From Phytophthora colocasiae (taxonomy: Eukaryota; Oomycota; Peronosporomycetes; Peronosporales; Peronosporaceae): a stretch of 64,000 nt of DNA. The stretch lies in assembly GCA_018806915.1 (NCBI GenBank), contig JAGKQI010000021.1, forward strand, positions 496,001 through 560,000, in the 5' to 3' direction. Positions 28,918 to 38,136 of this stretch are shown one piece after another; within the stretch, counting starts at the first letter, position 1, and the number at the start of each line of letters is the position of its first letter. The notes beneath the pieces are model-generated. The model saw only the letters and a list, made by a program, of their open reading frames with translations. It did not search any database and was not told where the DNA came from. Both the position numbers and the translations under genes were made by a program.

Positions 28918-30702
28918 CTAGGAGTCGTTCGTGTCATTCTGCTTCGAAGCTAGAGACCGTTCAAGTCGTTCTCTTAATCCACGACTAAGGCTTGCAGCAG
29001 CCGTGTTTGAAGTAGTGTCACCACCATTGGCTGATGCTGATCTGTGTAGCTTCCAGTCAAAATTCTGCGTGTTAACAGTTGCAGCTGGAGGTTGTAGCTC
29101 GATGCCACCTCCCATGAGCGAGTTTCCAATCGTAAACGCTGGTGGGCCACTAGGCGGTGGACCCAACTCAATGACAGGGCTTTTAGTTTCGTGAGTGGAA
29201 TTGGAGCTAGAATCTGGAGATGTATGAGACGTAGAAGTATCACTGTCTCTCGTTGTCTTGGCGTCACTGGCCATTCCAATCGATGAAACTAGCCTGTGTA
29301 GACGAAGATTCGTTTTCGGAGGAGATGCCAACGTATTGTCCAGATCTTTGGCTTCCTCGTTCGCCTGGCTGATCAATCTTGTCAAGGATCCAATTCGGTC
29401 AAAGCTGGGATTTGTCTTCGGTAGATCGAGAATCGAAATGTTTCTGCTGGTCAGTGAGTTTGATAGAAGAAATGACGGTGGGCCATCCGGTGGAGGTCCA
29501 AGAGCAGCAATTGCATCTTTTGCACCATCTTCAGTGTTTGTGGTGTCATTCGTGTTCTTCTCTGCTCCAACGCTCGAATTTGAAGGAGTAAGTCGTGAAA
29601 TTCCCCCACCCATGAGCGAATTCTGCAGCGTAAATGCCGGAGGGAGCTCTGGCGGTTGTCCGACGCTTGTTGTTGAGGAACTTTTATGGTTGTGTGTTGT
29701 GTCACTAGACCCTGACGGCTCCAATCTGTAGAACCGAGCATTACTGTTTGGGCTTCCAATTTCGCGATGTTTATCTTCCGTCCGACTCGTACTATCACTT
29801 GTTGCTCCAATAGAACCACGACGAGCGTGATCAATAGCCGTTTGCAGCGCTGAAAACGGGTCAAACTTGTAGTGTTCCATTCCTCCATTGTGCGTATCTG
29901 AAGCTGTGGATGGTACAGCTGCAGAAACTCCGACAGTCGTCGATTCACTAGCATTCCCTGCACTTCGTTTGGATTCTGACAGAGCATCCAAAGCAGAGCG
30001 ATAGGAAGCCGACGACGATGCAAGTTGATGCAGTGCTGACGCAAGTCCAGCGGTCTGGTCTACCAATAGTCCTGCAGATGACGCCGTGGCTACTTGATCT
30101 TCTCCAAATGGGAAACTGGAGCGTAAACCACTGGATCCTGAAGCCATATACGGTCTCAACAACTCCCCTAACGTCCCCAACCCGTCACTATCATTTCTCA
30201 CAAAGAGAGGGTTCGCTCTAGGTGCTGCACCAATATCCCCACTCGTCGAGCTGGTGGATTGCAGCCTCACATCCGACATTTGCGATATAAAGGTGGAGCT
30301 GGTTGAACTGCTCGCTGCATTCTCAGAGACGTCCGTGGACGATGCGGAATGGATGCCTGGAACTCCCGTAGTCGAGGAATGAGTCGCTGATTCGTCCGTC
30401 GAACTGCTGTGGCTATGATTGCTTCCTCCTCGCTTAATAGGCTGACGGAACTGCGTGTCGTAGAAGATTGGCACGTGTTTCCGGTTGGGACGAGGCTTGG
30501 GAGGTGAATTAGAAGGTGGCGGGGGCGTCTTACGTCGATTTCTTCCTTTGTTGGTCGTACCAGGGGGCAATTGAACCACGAGAGAATCCGCAGGACGCTC
30601 GCCACGACGTAGGATCTTCACTTTAAGAGTCCCGTTCTCTGCTTTAGCCGTGAAGGCGTTCTCCTTGAGCTTCCGCTTCGTGCCGGTGCTCGAGCTCTCC
30701 AT
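28918..30702 (-). CDS. Serine-rich protein with three-fold repeated motif, unknown function
   Basis: 594 residues from ATG 30702 (MESSSTGTKRKLKE); an ATG at 30753 would add 17 residues. The N-terminus is basic and contains VKILRRGERPADSLVVQLPP and a proline stretch. The rest is very rich in Ser, Thr and Asn and probably disordered. A motif of the form PPxxPPAFTLxNSLMGGGIxxL appears three times, coded around 29600, 29450 and 29110: ELPPAFTLQNSLMGGGISRL, DGPPSFLLSNSLTSRNISIL and SGPPAFTIGNSLMGGGIELQ. The frame is uninterrupted. No known domain recognised; possibly a nuclear or scaffold protein. Confidence 0.75.
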   Translation of the reverse strand: MESSSTGTKRKLKENAFTAKAENGTLKVKILRRGERPADSLVVQLPPGTTNKGRNRRKTPPPPSNSPPKPRPNRKHVPIFYDTQFRQPIKRGGSNHSHSSSTDESATHSSTTGVPGIHSASSTDVSENAASSSTSSTFISQMSDVRLQSTSSTSGDIGAAPRANPLFVRNDSDGLGTLGELLRPYMASGSSGLRSSFPFGEDQVATASSAGLLVDQTAGLASALHQLASSSASYRSALDALSESKRSAGNASESTTVGVSAAVPSTASDTHNGGMEHYKFDPFSALQTAIDHARRGSIGATSDSTSRTEDKHREIGSPNSNARFYRLEPSGSSDTTHNHKSSSTTSVGQPPELPPAFTLQNSLMGGGISRLTPSNSSVGAEKNTNDTTNTEDGAKDAIAALGPPPDGPPSFLLSNSLTSRNISILDLPKTNPSFDRIGSLTRLISQANEEAKDLDNTLASPPKTNLRLHRLVSSIGMASDAKTTRDSDTSTSHTSPDSSSNSTHETKSPVIELGPPPSGPPAFTIGNSLMGGGIELQPPAATVNTQNFDWKLHRSASANGGDTTSNTAAASLSRGLRERLERSLASKQNDTNDS

Positions 30703-30753
30703 CTCTTGTACGTGATGTAAGAATGATGGTACGATTGATTTTATGTGGTACAC

Positions 30754-31098
30754 CTTAATTCACAAAAATGATTCATTAAATATACTAGTAACTGCTAACG
30801 TGAAAGGTGTTTCCTTACCCTTATTCTGGTCGGGTGTGTCCTACACGCCCGGTATCGCCTTGCCAATTCGTCACAAGCTGTACCAAATGGTTCTCCATGC
30901 TTGTACCAAGCTTCATCCGCGCAAGTGGCGCTACGGTTTTGCCTGGAGTTTTTGTCTGCATCTGATGACATATATATCTAATCTCACAGGACCTGTATAC
31001 AGAGATACTGTATAAGTTTTTCAGTGCTTTTAACCTACGTATGACGCTCAGCTTCAATTAATATAAAAAATCGAACAAATCTAAAGATTCCTAATAAA
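30754..31098. other. Intergenic with an unassigned open stretch
   Basis: A plus-strand frame 30787-31015 contains TPGIALPIRHKLYQMVLHAC and KLHPRKWRYGFAW, which looks coding-like but was not recognised. It could be an upstream exon of the coiled-coil gene or a transposon scrap. Confidence 0.3.
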
Positions 31099-31143
31099 GT
31101 GGCTGATCTCCAGGCTCAATTATCCCATTTAAAGGATCAATTG

Positions 31144-31662
31144 ATGCAGGATGATGCTCGACACTGTAGAGCCAAGCAGACACTCTCGAATCTGTGGGGG
31201 GAAGTGGCTGCAATTGCTAAAGCCACGGCGGATGCGCAGGCCCAACAGGACGCGACTATCGATAGGATCGAAAGCAGATGGTCGACTACCGAAATGCAAC
31301 TAAATATCCTGAAAACGAGGATTGAGGAGCAGGATCGACGACTGAGGGACAAAGGGAGCAGGACGCAGAGCCAGCAAGTGGATCAAGCTCTACATGAGCT
31401 GCAGAAGAGTCAAGAACTCTGTAAACAGGAATTACGAGGACTGCAGAGGAGCCTTGATGGTTCAATACAGGCTCGGGGGATGGAAGCGAGGCCCCCAAAT
31501 AGTTCAGAGCATTTGAAAGATAAGGTGCGAGATCGATCCAAGAAAAATGATGGAGCGGCACATATTCTGCTACATCAGCGCTATGTTGAAGCGTTGAAAA
31601 GACAGCAGCAACATGAAAGGGAAAATCTTTTAACAGTCAAGGAGGATACCGTCACGTCGTAG
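31144..31662 (+). CDS. Coiled-coil protein, unknown
   Basis: 172 residues from the first ATG (31144, MQDDARHCRAKQTL); the frame is open back to 31099 without an ATG, so an upstream exon is possible. Almost the whole length is heptad-like with high Q, E, R and L (RIEESRWSTTEMQLNIL-type stretches, ALHELQKSQELCKQELRGLQ). A basic segment (KDKVRDRSKK) precedes the C-terminus. No family recognised. Confidence 0.5.
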   Translation: MQDDARHCRAKQTLSNLWGEVAAIAKATADAQAQQDATIDRIESRWSTTEMQLNILKTRIEEQDRRLRDKGSRTQSQQVDQALHELQKSQELCKQELRGLQRSLDGSIQARGMEARPPNSSEHLKDKVRDRSKKNDGAAHILLHQRYVEALKRQQQHERENLLTVKEDTVTS

Positions 31663-31689
31663 GATGGATCGTGTCGGGAATGTGATGTT

Positions 31690-31765
31690 TATCGTTCAGT
31701 TAAAGTATTTTTTGTTAAAGTATTTCTTGGCTGTGTCGTTCAGTTAAAGTATTTCTTGGCTGTGC
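31690..31765 (+). repeat. Short imperfect direct repeat
   Basis: CAGTTAAAGTATTTCTTGGC occurs at about 31740, preceded by close copies from 31696 onward. It lies just upstream of the unknown gene at 31903 and may be promoter-associated or slippage. Confidence 0.6.
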
Positions 31766-31902
31766 ACTTCCAGTATTGTGGGTTCTACTCAAGCCCCCCC
31801 CGATTGGTCGAGCTCAATCGCCCGCCAATCAATCCCCTGCTAAAACGCATACGATGTGCAACATGGGAGGGTTTCCGGTGGAAACTTTCCGCAGTCTTCA
31901 AG

Positions 31903-32883
31903 ATGGCGTCGAGGTCACCAGTGCAAGCATCCCAAGAACGAGTCCGATTGTCGCCGTATCCAGAGCGACGACGCAGCCCAATCGCAACTGAAGTCTATCG
32001 GCCGGTGACCTCCAACATCTATCGCCTGGTCGTGCAACCAATTGTCAAGGGCACTGTAGGCGAGCGCGACACCTCCGGAAACGAGCTTGATCCTTTCGTA
32101 GCTGGTGGAGCTTCGTTTCAGGAAATACTGGAGAAGCTTTGGGAGCAATTCAGCCCTCATGTGAAAGGACGGGCAGTCAAAGTTGATGGTGCTTGGGCTC
32201 TTGAGCCTGCGACTATTGTCGATTGGTCTAAGTTCATGACATTCAAAGTGAAGAAGCACATCATCGATAGCGAGAAATCGGAGCAAGACTGGAAGATTTG
32301 GGTTCAATCAATGCAGGACAAGACCGTCAGACTTCTCATCTATGATTATGGCGTTGGGCTTGGGAGGAAGCAAGACCGCCAAGCTTTCCTGAAGGATTGC
32401 ATCCGACCTACTGACACCGATCGGGCTGGTGCAGCTGCTGAAGTCACGCTTCGCGAGACTGTATGCCGACTACAGGACTTCTGGGGCCCAACCTACGACG
32501 GAGAAGCTGTTGTTTGGCGTATGTGGGAAGTGACTCGCAGTCTCGATCGCACCACATGGGATGACGCGATTCGAGCACCACCTCCTCCACGCATCTTGCG
32601 GCTCTTAAGAGCAAGTGACTCCCATATGCAGGAGCATATTAGTGACCTTAACCGATCAACTCGTATGGTGGTCGACTATGTTAACGCCACGATTGCTGAG
32701 GTTCGGAAGCTCCGTCATGACTGGGAGTCTTTTGGACGCCGTTTCGAAACTTTTGAAGAGTTTCTTCAAGGTCGCAAGGCCCAAGCGGAGTCCTTCCTCC
32801 ACCACATCGACCTGCCAATCCCTAGTGAAATACGAGACCCGATGGAGAACATGGAGAACATTAAAGATGTTGAGCATCAGTGA
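31903..32883 (+). CDS. Uncharacterised protein, possibly repeat-associated
   Basis: 326 residues from ATG 31903 (MASRSPVQASQERVRL); the frame is open upstream to 31756 without a convincing start. The N-terminus is basic (SPYPERRRSPIATEVYRP); the middle has several Trp/Phe motifs (EILEKLWEQFSPHVKGRAVK, VDWSKFMTFKVKKHI, DWKIWVQSMQDKTVRLLIYD); the C-terminus is helical (DYVNATIAEVRKLRHDWESF). It converges on the DD34E transposase, stop to stop 38 bp apart. No family recognised. It could be a cellular gene or cargo of a transposon. Confidence 0.5.
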   Translation: MASRSPVQASQERVRLSPYPERRRSPIATEVYRPVTSNIYRLVVQPIVKGTVGERDTSGNELDPFVAGGASFQEILEKLWEQFSPHVKGRAVKVDGAWALEPATIVDWSKFMTFKVKKHIIDSEKSEQDWKIWVQSMQDKTVRLLIYDYGVGLGRKQDRQAFLKDCIRPTDTDRAGAAAEVTLRETVCRLQDFWGPTYDGEAVVWRMWEVTRSLDRTTWDDAIRAPPPPRILRLLRASDSHMQEHISDLNRSTRMVVDYVNATIAEVRKLRHDWESFGRRFETFEEFLQGRKAQAESFLHHIDLPIPSEIRDPMENMENIKDVEHQ

Positions 32884-32921
32884 TCCAAGATAATTTACGT
32901 TCCTGACCAACGTAATTCGCG

Positions 32922-34050
32922 CTACTCGTCACTATCAAGACCATTAACTAAATGGAATCCCAAAACGTCGTCGTTCGTTGACTCCTCCTCTTCCTCCGTT
33001 GGGCTTTGCCATATGTCTGGAACTGGTCGTGTCTCCGTTGACAATGGTCCTGCAGGATTGAACGCGCCCTCAACCATCCAGCCGCAATGCTCAAACACAC
33101 GGGTCATGTTGAAGTTTTCAAAGCGCCGGAACGTTTCGACAATGAACGGTATCAAATCACGATCACTCGACTCCACGTAATAACGCTGGAACGCTTTCTT
33201 TAGGTAGCCAAAAAGGAATTCAATGGGGTTGAAGAACGGGCAATATGCAGGAAGAAAGATCGGTACGATTCCGATGCTTCTAAGGTAGTGTACGATTTCA
33301 GGGTGGCGGTGAATAGACGCTCCGTCTAATATCCAAACCGAGTTAGAACTCGGGTAAGGACCAACGCCCGCTCTCTTAGAGTACGCAAAATCTTGGCAGC
33401 ATCTGACGAATTCCATGCGATCGAATGTTCCTACAGTGTCGTAGTAGTCAATAATGCCATTAACTCCAATGAAAGCAAGAAGCGAAACCCTGGGCTTTCG
33501 TTAAAACTCGCCGCGAATAGCCACTTTTTTGCCCCGAAGAGCATATCCCCGCTTCCTCAACATTCCCCTGTTGTCGAAGGACACCTCGTCTAGAAAAACA
33601 ATGTTATGGTGGTTCCAATTGATGTGGCTGAGCTCTTCAGCAAATCGAAAAATATCGCGTTCTTTTATATGGATGGCGCGGCGTTCCAGGACTTTCCAAG
33701 TGAGGCCAAACTCGTGGATAATTCTCCACACTGATGTCTTGGATATGCTGAGCTGAAATTGCTGGTGAAATGCATCTTGTGCCTCATCCAAATAAGCCAA
33801 AGGACTCTGCTCAAAAAATTCTCGTAGCCACACCCGTTGTTGCTGAGAGAACTTCCTGTCTGACCTACTTGTAGCGCGTTGGTACGTCCCTGTTTCCTCG
33901 TAAACGTGAATCCAATTGCTAATAGTTGGTGTTGTCTTGGAGTAAATCTTTGCCAAGGCTTTTCTTGAGTATCCAAGGTAATAGTAGCCGTACAAGCAGT
34001 GAAACACTGTATTGGGGTGGGCATGCTGCCGAGTAGCTGCGATTTCCATC
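32922..34050 (-). pseudogene. Tc1/IS630-type (DDE_3) transposase with one in-frame stop
   Basis: Minus strand from ATG 34050 (MEIAATRQHAHPNTVF). A helix-turn-helix region (GYSRKALAKIYSKTTPTISN) and a second DNA-binding part (QFQLSISKTSVWRIIHEFGL) precede the DDE fold: first D in IVFLDEVSFDNRG, second D in SVWILDGASIHRH, and E in YCPFFNPIEFLFGYLKKAF, with 34 residues between the last two (DD34E, the Tc1 spacing). The same frame is interrupted once, by TAA at about 33501, between IRGEF and RKPRVSLLAFIG. The C-terminus is acidic. The upstream side is cut off by the gypsy LTR at 34119; no TIR was identified. Confidence 0.85.
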
Positions 34051-34118
34051 TTGGGAGCTTCACAACCACTTCTAGAAACCCCCGGGGACGACAAAAGAGA
34101 TCCACTAGACACGATACG

Positions 34119-34411
34119 TGTGACGGGGGTCACACAGCACTTCACACAGAGGAAGGCTTGGAGTATACAAACTCCTAGTGAACGGCAGTTCACTCGGTCC
34201 CAAAAGACTTGGGGAGACTAACTAAAGATTAGGTAGATTTAAGACTGAATATATTATAGATACTTGTTCAATACAAACTAAAAGATATCTATAGTGTAAC
34301 CTATATAGAAGGTGATAGGTACCTGCCACGTGTCACCATGATGTGTGACACACCAAATGTATCCACTTCGGAAGAGTGACTAAAGTCACTCTTCAATGTA
34401 ACCCCGTTACA
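34119..34411 (-). repeat. 3' LTR of gypsy element
   Basis: 293 bp; in element orientation it starts TGTAACGGGGTTACATTG and ends GACCCCCGTCACA. No difference from 42074-42366 was seen. Confidence 0.95.
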
Positions 34412-34430
34412 TCCTCCCCCACTTAGATTC
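34412..34430 (-). promoter_or_regulatory. Polypurine tract of gypsy element
   Basis: In element orientation AAGTGGGGGAGGA stands directly before the 3' LTR start TGTAACGG, the expected place for the plus-strand primer. Confidence 0.85.
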
Positions 34431-34593
34431 GACTCTCGTCCAATCAGAGAAGAGATAAAATCCCTTTCACATTTCTCTCTTCAATGTCGAAATCGATCGA
34501 CCTGCCGCCAGCTCTTATCGCTGCGGCTTCTGCTCTCACAGAGCACAGGGCGCACTGCCAACGCGTACCAGGCTTCCTTGGAAGCCCAGCAAC

Positions 34594-36780
34594 ATGTCTG
34601 CAAAGGGTGCAAACCCAGACGCGCAAGCGTCTTCACGGAAGAAGGCTGCAAAGCCAACTTCCAAGCCAGCCAAGCCTCGCGGCAAGGCTTCGGCACTTCA
34701 TGAGGCCACCGATGTGGCCTCCAGGGCTCTTAGCTCGCCCAGCAGCACTGCTGCGACGGCTAGCCCTAGCCAAAGGCGCAGTAGGTCTCCGTCCCTACCG
34801 CCTGATACTCGACCGAATCCTCGGTTCGAGTATAGGGACCATAGTCCCGGTTCCTGGAGTCCTTCCGAACAGGAAGCGACTCTTGTCATCTACTCGGGCG
34901 ACGAGAGCGACAACGGCGACGCCGAGGGCAAGCCTGCGGCGGGTGCTCCGACCACGGAGGAGCACCATGGAGACAAGGACACCGCGTCCAAGTCTCCCGA
35001 CAACACCAGCGGCCGTGGTGGCGACACTACGCCACCACCTGTCAGACATCTGGCACTTGCTGAAGGGCGCGAACGCGCCCGGGCCATTCTGGCAGAGGAG
35101 AAGGTGCCCAGCACCAACTCCAAGAAGCGTCATGCTTCACAGTCTCCTTGTCAAGACATGACAAGGAGAAGGGAGCTCGAAGAGATCTTCGGCCCCGACG
35201 ACGTCGACGATGACGCCGATGAGGAGGAGGGGCTCATCCGCGAGCCCCAAGAGATCACTAACGATCTCGATGAGCAGCAAGAGCTCTTTCAGGCTGCTCA
35301 ACAGCCAATGCGCACCGCACCAACGGTCGCAGGTGGGTCTCATCAACACGATGAGGACTCTGCCCACCAGCGGGGAAACTACCCGCCCGATCAAGGCTCG
35401 GGAGCTGCTGCGTATCTCGAGCAGCTCCAGGACCCACTTCCTCTCATAGGGGGCCATACCTCCAAAGGCGCCTATGAGCGGGCCTTGGTTCAGAAAGAAC
35501 CTATCTTTCAAGGCAACCTCTCTGTTGCCAGGTGTGTGCTTCTAGCACAGCACCGAATTCCTCTCAAGGAATTCACCTCGCTTCGCAAGAAGCCTGAGAC
35601 TAAGGGTGGTCTCAAGCCCACATGGGGTTACCCATGGGTTCTCCCAGAGAACACTGCGTCGTGGGTCGACGCTGAGGACCTCTTTTGGCAATGGGTCCTG
35701 TTGACAGTCAAGTCAACCCAGGAGTACCACAAACTCCGTGACGAAGATCACCTGGGGGACATCCTCCGCCTCCGGGACCTTCGTGTCCAGTTTGCCCACC
35801 TCGTAGGCAAACGTCAGCTCCATCATCAGATGGAGCGACTGAGAACTGAGTCTCAGTCCAGCGCTCACAATGAGCGCGGGTATGGAACACATACACCTGT
35901 GTTCCAACCCCGTTCAGCGGCTAAGAAGCCGCGGACTACTTACGAGGCTGCCGACGTGCCTCTTCCCAACACGCGACAGCCTTCGGGCAGTCAACCTGGA
36001 GCCGCTCAATCGGCTCCCAGGTACTCTGCGACGCAGGGTACCCGCGCCACTTCACTCGGAGCTGGCGCTTCCCACCGCGACGCCGCTCCTGGAGAACCCG
36101 CTCCACATGGTAGTGGCGTTCTCCGTTCCGGTCAAGCAAAGCCGGAGGAGGCCTCGCTCGACTGCTCTTTCGAGCCGTCCCCGACGTTGGGGACTCAGAG
36201 GCCTTCGACTGGGCCTCTTGACCAACTTGTTGCTCAGCAACAGGAGGAGATCCGCCTCCTCCGAGCGCGTGTCCTCGCGCTTGAGGTCGCTCTTGGTCTT
36301 GGTGTTGGCGGCCAGGCTGCCTCTGCGGTCGGCCAACCTGGTGTCGTGCGCCAACTGGAAGACCTGCGTCTCGCGATGCAGGGTCTTCATGGTCGTGTAG
36401 ACCGTAGTGCCTCTTCGCGGGCACTTGACTCCCTTCGTCAAGAGGTCTACGACCTTCAGGCGACGATGTCTCGCCGGGAGTCGCAACCGTACGCGTACTC
36501 CCAGTCGTCGTTCGACTCTCGCCTAGGGGCCTACTCCTTTGGCCCCTCGGTGTATCCACACCGCTCGTACCTTCAACCGGGGTACGGCTTCGCCCCTGGG
36601 AGTCACCAAACTCCATATTACCTGGGGCGCTCTGCGCCTGACGCTCAACCTCGCGTCGAGGAGGTTCGCTCTCCTCCTCGCGGCCGCCCTCAACCTCTTG
36701 AGGGGCCGCATGACCCTGAGGGTCATGGTATCGCTTCAGACGACCCACATAAAACGTCGGGTGGGTCGTCATCGACTTAG
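34594..36780 (+). CDS. Long antisense ORF in gypsy element
   Basis: 728 codons on the strand opposite to gag-pol, starting ATG 34594, 183 bp inside the 3' LTR. The first 1.34 kb is the only long coding frame between pol and the LTR; the last 0.84 kb overlaps the 3' end of pol head-on. The N-terminus is basic (SRKKAAKPTSKPAKPRGKAS), followed by an acidic stretch (DDVDDDADEEEG). A globular-looking part lies about 290-420 (TWGYPWVLPENTASWVDAED, FWQWVLLTVKSTQEYHKLRD), and a coiled coil about 545-575 (QQQEEIRLLRARVLALEVAL). No domain recognised. Extra antisense ORFs in this position are known from some plant Ty3/gypsy lineages. High GC content lowers stop frequency, so expression is not proven. 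Confidence 0.55.
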   Translation: MSAKGANPDAQASSRKKAAKPTSKPAKPRGKASALHEATDVASRALSSPSSTAATASPSQRRSRSPSLPPDTRPNPRFEYRDHSPGSWSPSEQEATLVIYSGDESDNGDAEGKPAAGAPTTEEHHGDKDTASKSPDNTSGRGGDTTPPPVRHLALAEGRERARAILAEEKVPSTNSKKRHASQSPCQDMTRRRELEEIFGPDDVDDDADEEEGLIREPQEITNDLDEQQELFQAAQQPMRTAPTVAGGSHQHDEDSAHQRGNYPPDQGSGAAAYLEQLQDPLPLIGGHTSKGAYERALVQKEPIFQGNLSVARCVLLAQHRIPLKEFTSLRKKPETKGGLKPTWGYPWVLPENTASWVDAEDLFWQWVLLTVKSTQEYHKLRDEDHLGDILRLRDLRVQFAHLVGKRQLHHQMERLRTESQSSAHNERGYGTHTPVFQPRSAAKKPRTTYEAADVPLPNTRQPSGSQPGAAQSAPRYSATQGTRATSLGAGASHRDAAPGEPAPHGSGVLRSGQAKPEEASLDCSFEPSPTLGTQRPSTGPLDQLVAQQQEEIRLLRARVLALEVALGLGVGGQAASAVGQPGVVRQLEDLRLAMQGLHGRVDRSASSRALDSLRQEVYDLQATMSRRESQPYAYSQSSFDSRLGAYSFGPSVYPHRSYLQPGYGFAPGSHQTPYYLGRSAPDAQPRVEEVRSPPRGRPQPLEGPHDPEGHGIASDDPHKTSGGSSST

Positions 36781-37899
36781 GCAAGTCGATCGTGTAGGCA
36801 GCGCCGTGCCTACTCAGGACCTTGAAGGGTCCAATGAAGCGATGCTTCAACTTGTTGCTCACCGCGGAGCTAACAGTGTTAAGAGGTAGGTTCCTAGTGT
36901 CGAGTAGCACTAAGTCCCCCACATTAAACACGTTTAAGTTTCCTCTTCCATGTTGGTGTGAGTACTCCTTCTGTTTATCCTGTGCGAGTGCCATTGCATC
37001 TCGCACCCGGCTGATCACATTCAGCCTGTTGCCGACAAATGTCGACAACTTCTTCCGCAACGCGGCTGGTTCCACACCGGAAACCTGGGAGGAAAGCTCT
37101 TTCCGAGCCTCTCCCCCACTTACTCTCGAAGCCGCGGTGCCCCCACCAAGTGTGAGCGGCACCAGTGGGTTCCGAAGCCCGTTCAAGTAGAACGGCGTGA
37201 ACCCCGTTGACGCGTGTACCGCGTTGTTGAGTGCAAACTCAACCATAGGCAGCTGCGCTGACCAAGAGCGTGGCGCCTCAGCGCAAACACTGCGCAGCAC
37301 GTCCTCAACCACTCGGTTGACGCGCTCAGTCTGACCATCGGTCTGCGGATGGTCCGCCGTTGACATCGTCAACCGTGTTCCAAGCAATTGGAACAGCGTT
37401 TTCCAAAACGCAGCGGTAAACCGCGGGTCACGGTCAGAGACAACAGTCTCAGGCAACCCGTGATAGCGAAACACGCTATCAAGGAACAACTTCGCAGTCT
37501 GTTCCCCGGTAATGGTCTCAGAGACCGGAGCAAGATGTACCATCTTGCTCAACCGGCATACAAACACCACAATGCCGGTGTTCTTCTGGTCATCGGCCGG
37601 AAGGCCGAAGACAAAGTCGAGACTCATCGACTTCCAGCAGTCCAGCGGGACTGGCAGGCTCTGTAGTGGAGCCGACGCGTGCCCTGCTGGCTTAACGCGC
37701 TGACATGTTTCACATGTCTTGATGTACTTGGCCACCCACTTGTACATGTGGGCCCACCAAAACATCTGAGAGACCCCGTGATAGGTCTTCTCTCGGCCCA
37801 AGTGACCACTCGAAGGCACATCGTGTGCCTCGTGAAGTATATCATACTTCAGATCCTCGTCGTTCGGAACAACGACCCGCGGAGGATCCCCGGGCTCCA
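35936..37899 (-). CDS. pol: Gypsy integrase and chromodomain
   Basis: Integrase starts with the zinc-binding region (HEAHDVPSSGHLGREKTYHG, CETCQRVKPAG), then the core DDE: SLDFVFGLP, VVSDRDPRFTA, HPQTDGQTERVNRVVEDVLR. A GPF/Y-like part (LKHRFIGPFKVLSRHGAAYT) follows, then a low-complexity linker and a C-terminal chromodomain (HYHVERVLQERRRGGKRQLR, VKWRGYPASQSTWEPIERL). Chromodomains place the element among chromoviruses and can direct integration to marked chromatin. The linker and chromodomain coding region is also covered on the other strand by the antisense ORF. Confidence 0.92.
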
Positions 37900-38136
37900 C
37901 ATAGCCGTGCCGAGGGAGGCAAGACGGCTATAGAGGTGCATCGAGAGCACCTCCGTCGAGTGTTTGAGGTCATGAGAGCTAACAAGCTCTATGCCAACAT
38001 CGACAAGTGCGTCTTCGCAGCTGAGGAGATTAAGGTCCTCGGCTGCTTCGTCAGCAGCGTCGGGGTCCGAGCGGATCCTGACAAGGTCAAAGCCATTGCG
38101 GCATGGCCTGTTCCTCGGTCACAGAAGGACCTGAGG
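37900..38136 (+). pseudogene. Displaced, inverted RT-tail segment of gypsy pol
   Basis: On the plus strand this 237-bp segment encodes HSRAEGGKTAIEVHREHLRR, VFEVMRANKLYANIDKCVFA, IKVLGCFVSSVGVRADPDKV and ends WPVPRSQKDLR. That is the part of reverse transcriptase which should directly follow the YFDDIF motif coded at about 38903 on the minus strand. It is thus inverted and placed between RNase H and integrase. Confidence 0.9.

Noticed and set aside
29451..30044. 197-codon minus-strand frame overlapping the serine-rich gene
   Set aside because: It is a frame-shifted reading of a repetitive Ser/Gln-rich coding region, without a domain; the 611-codon frame is the better choice.
34484..35161. 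Alternative plus-strand frame of 225 codons at the start of the gypsy antisense ORF
   Set aside because: It ends early and is composition-driven (Arg/Leu/Pro); the 728-codon frame is far longer.
36052..36486. 144-codon minus-strand frame in the gypsy linker
   Set aside because: It overlaps the integrase-chromodomain frame, which carries recognisable domains.
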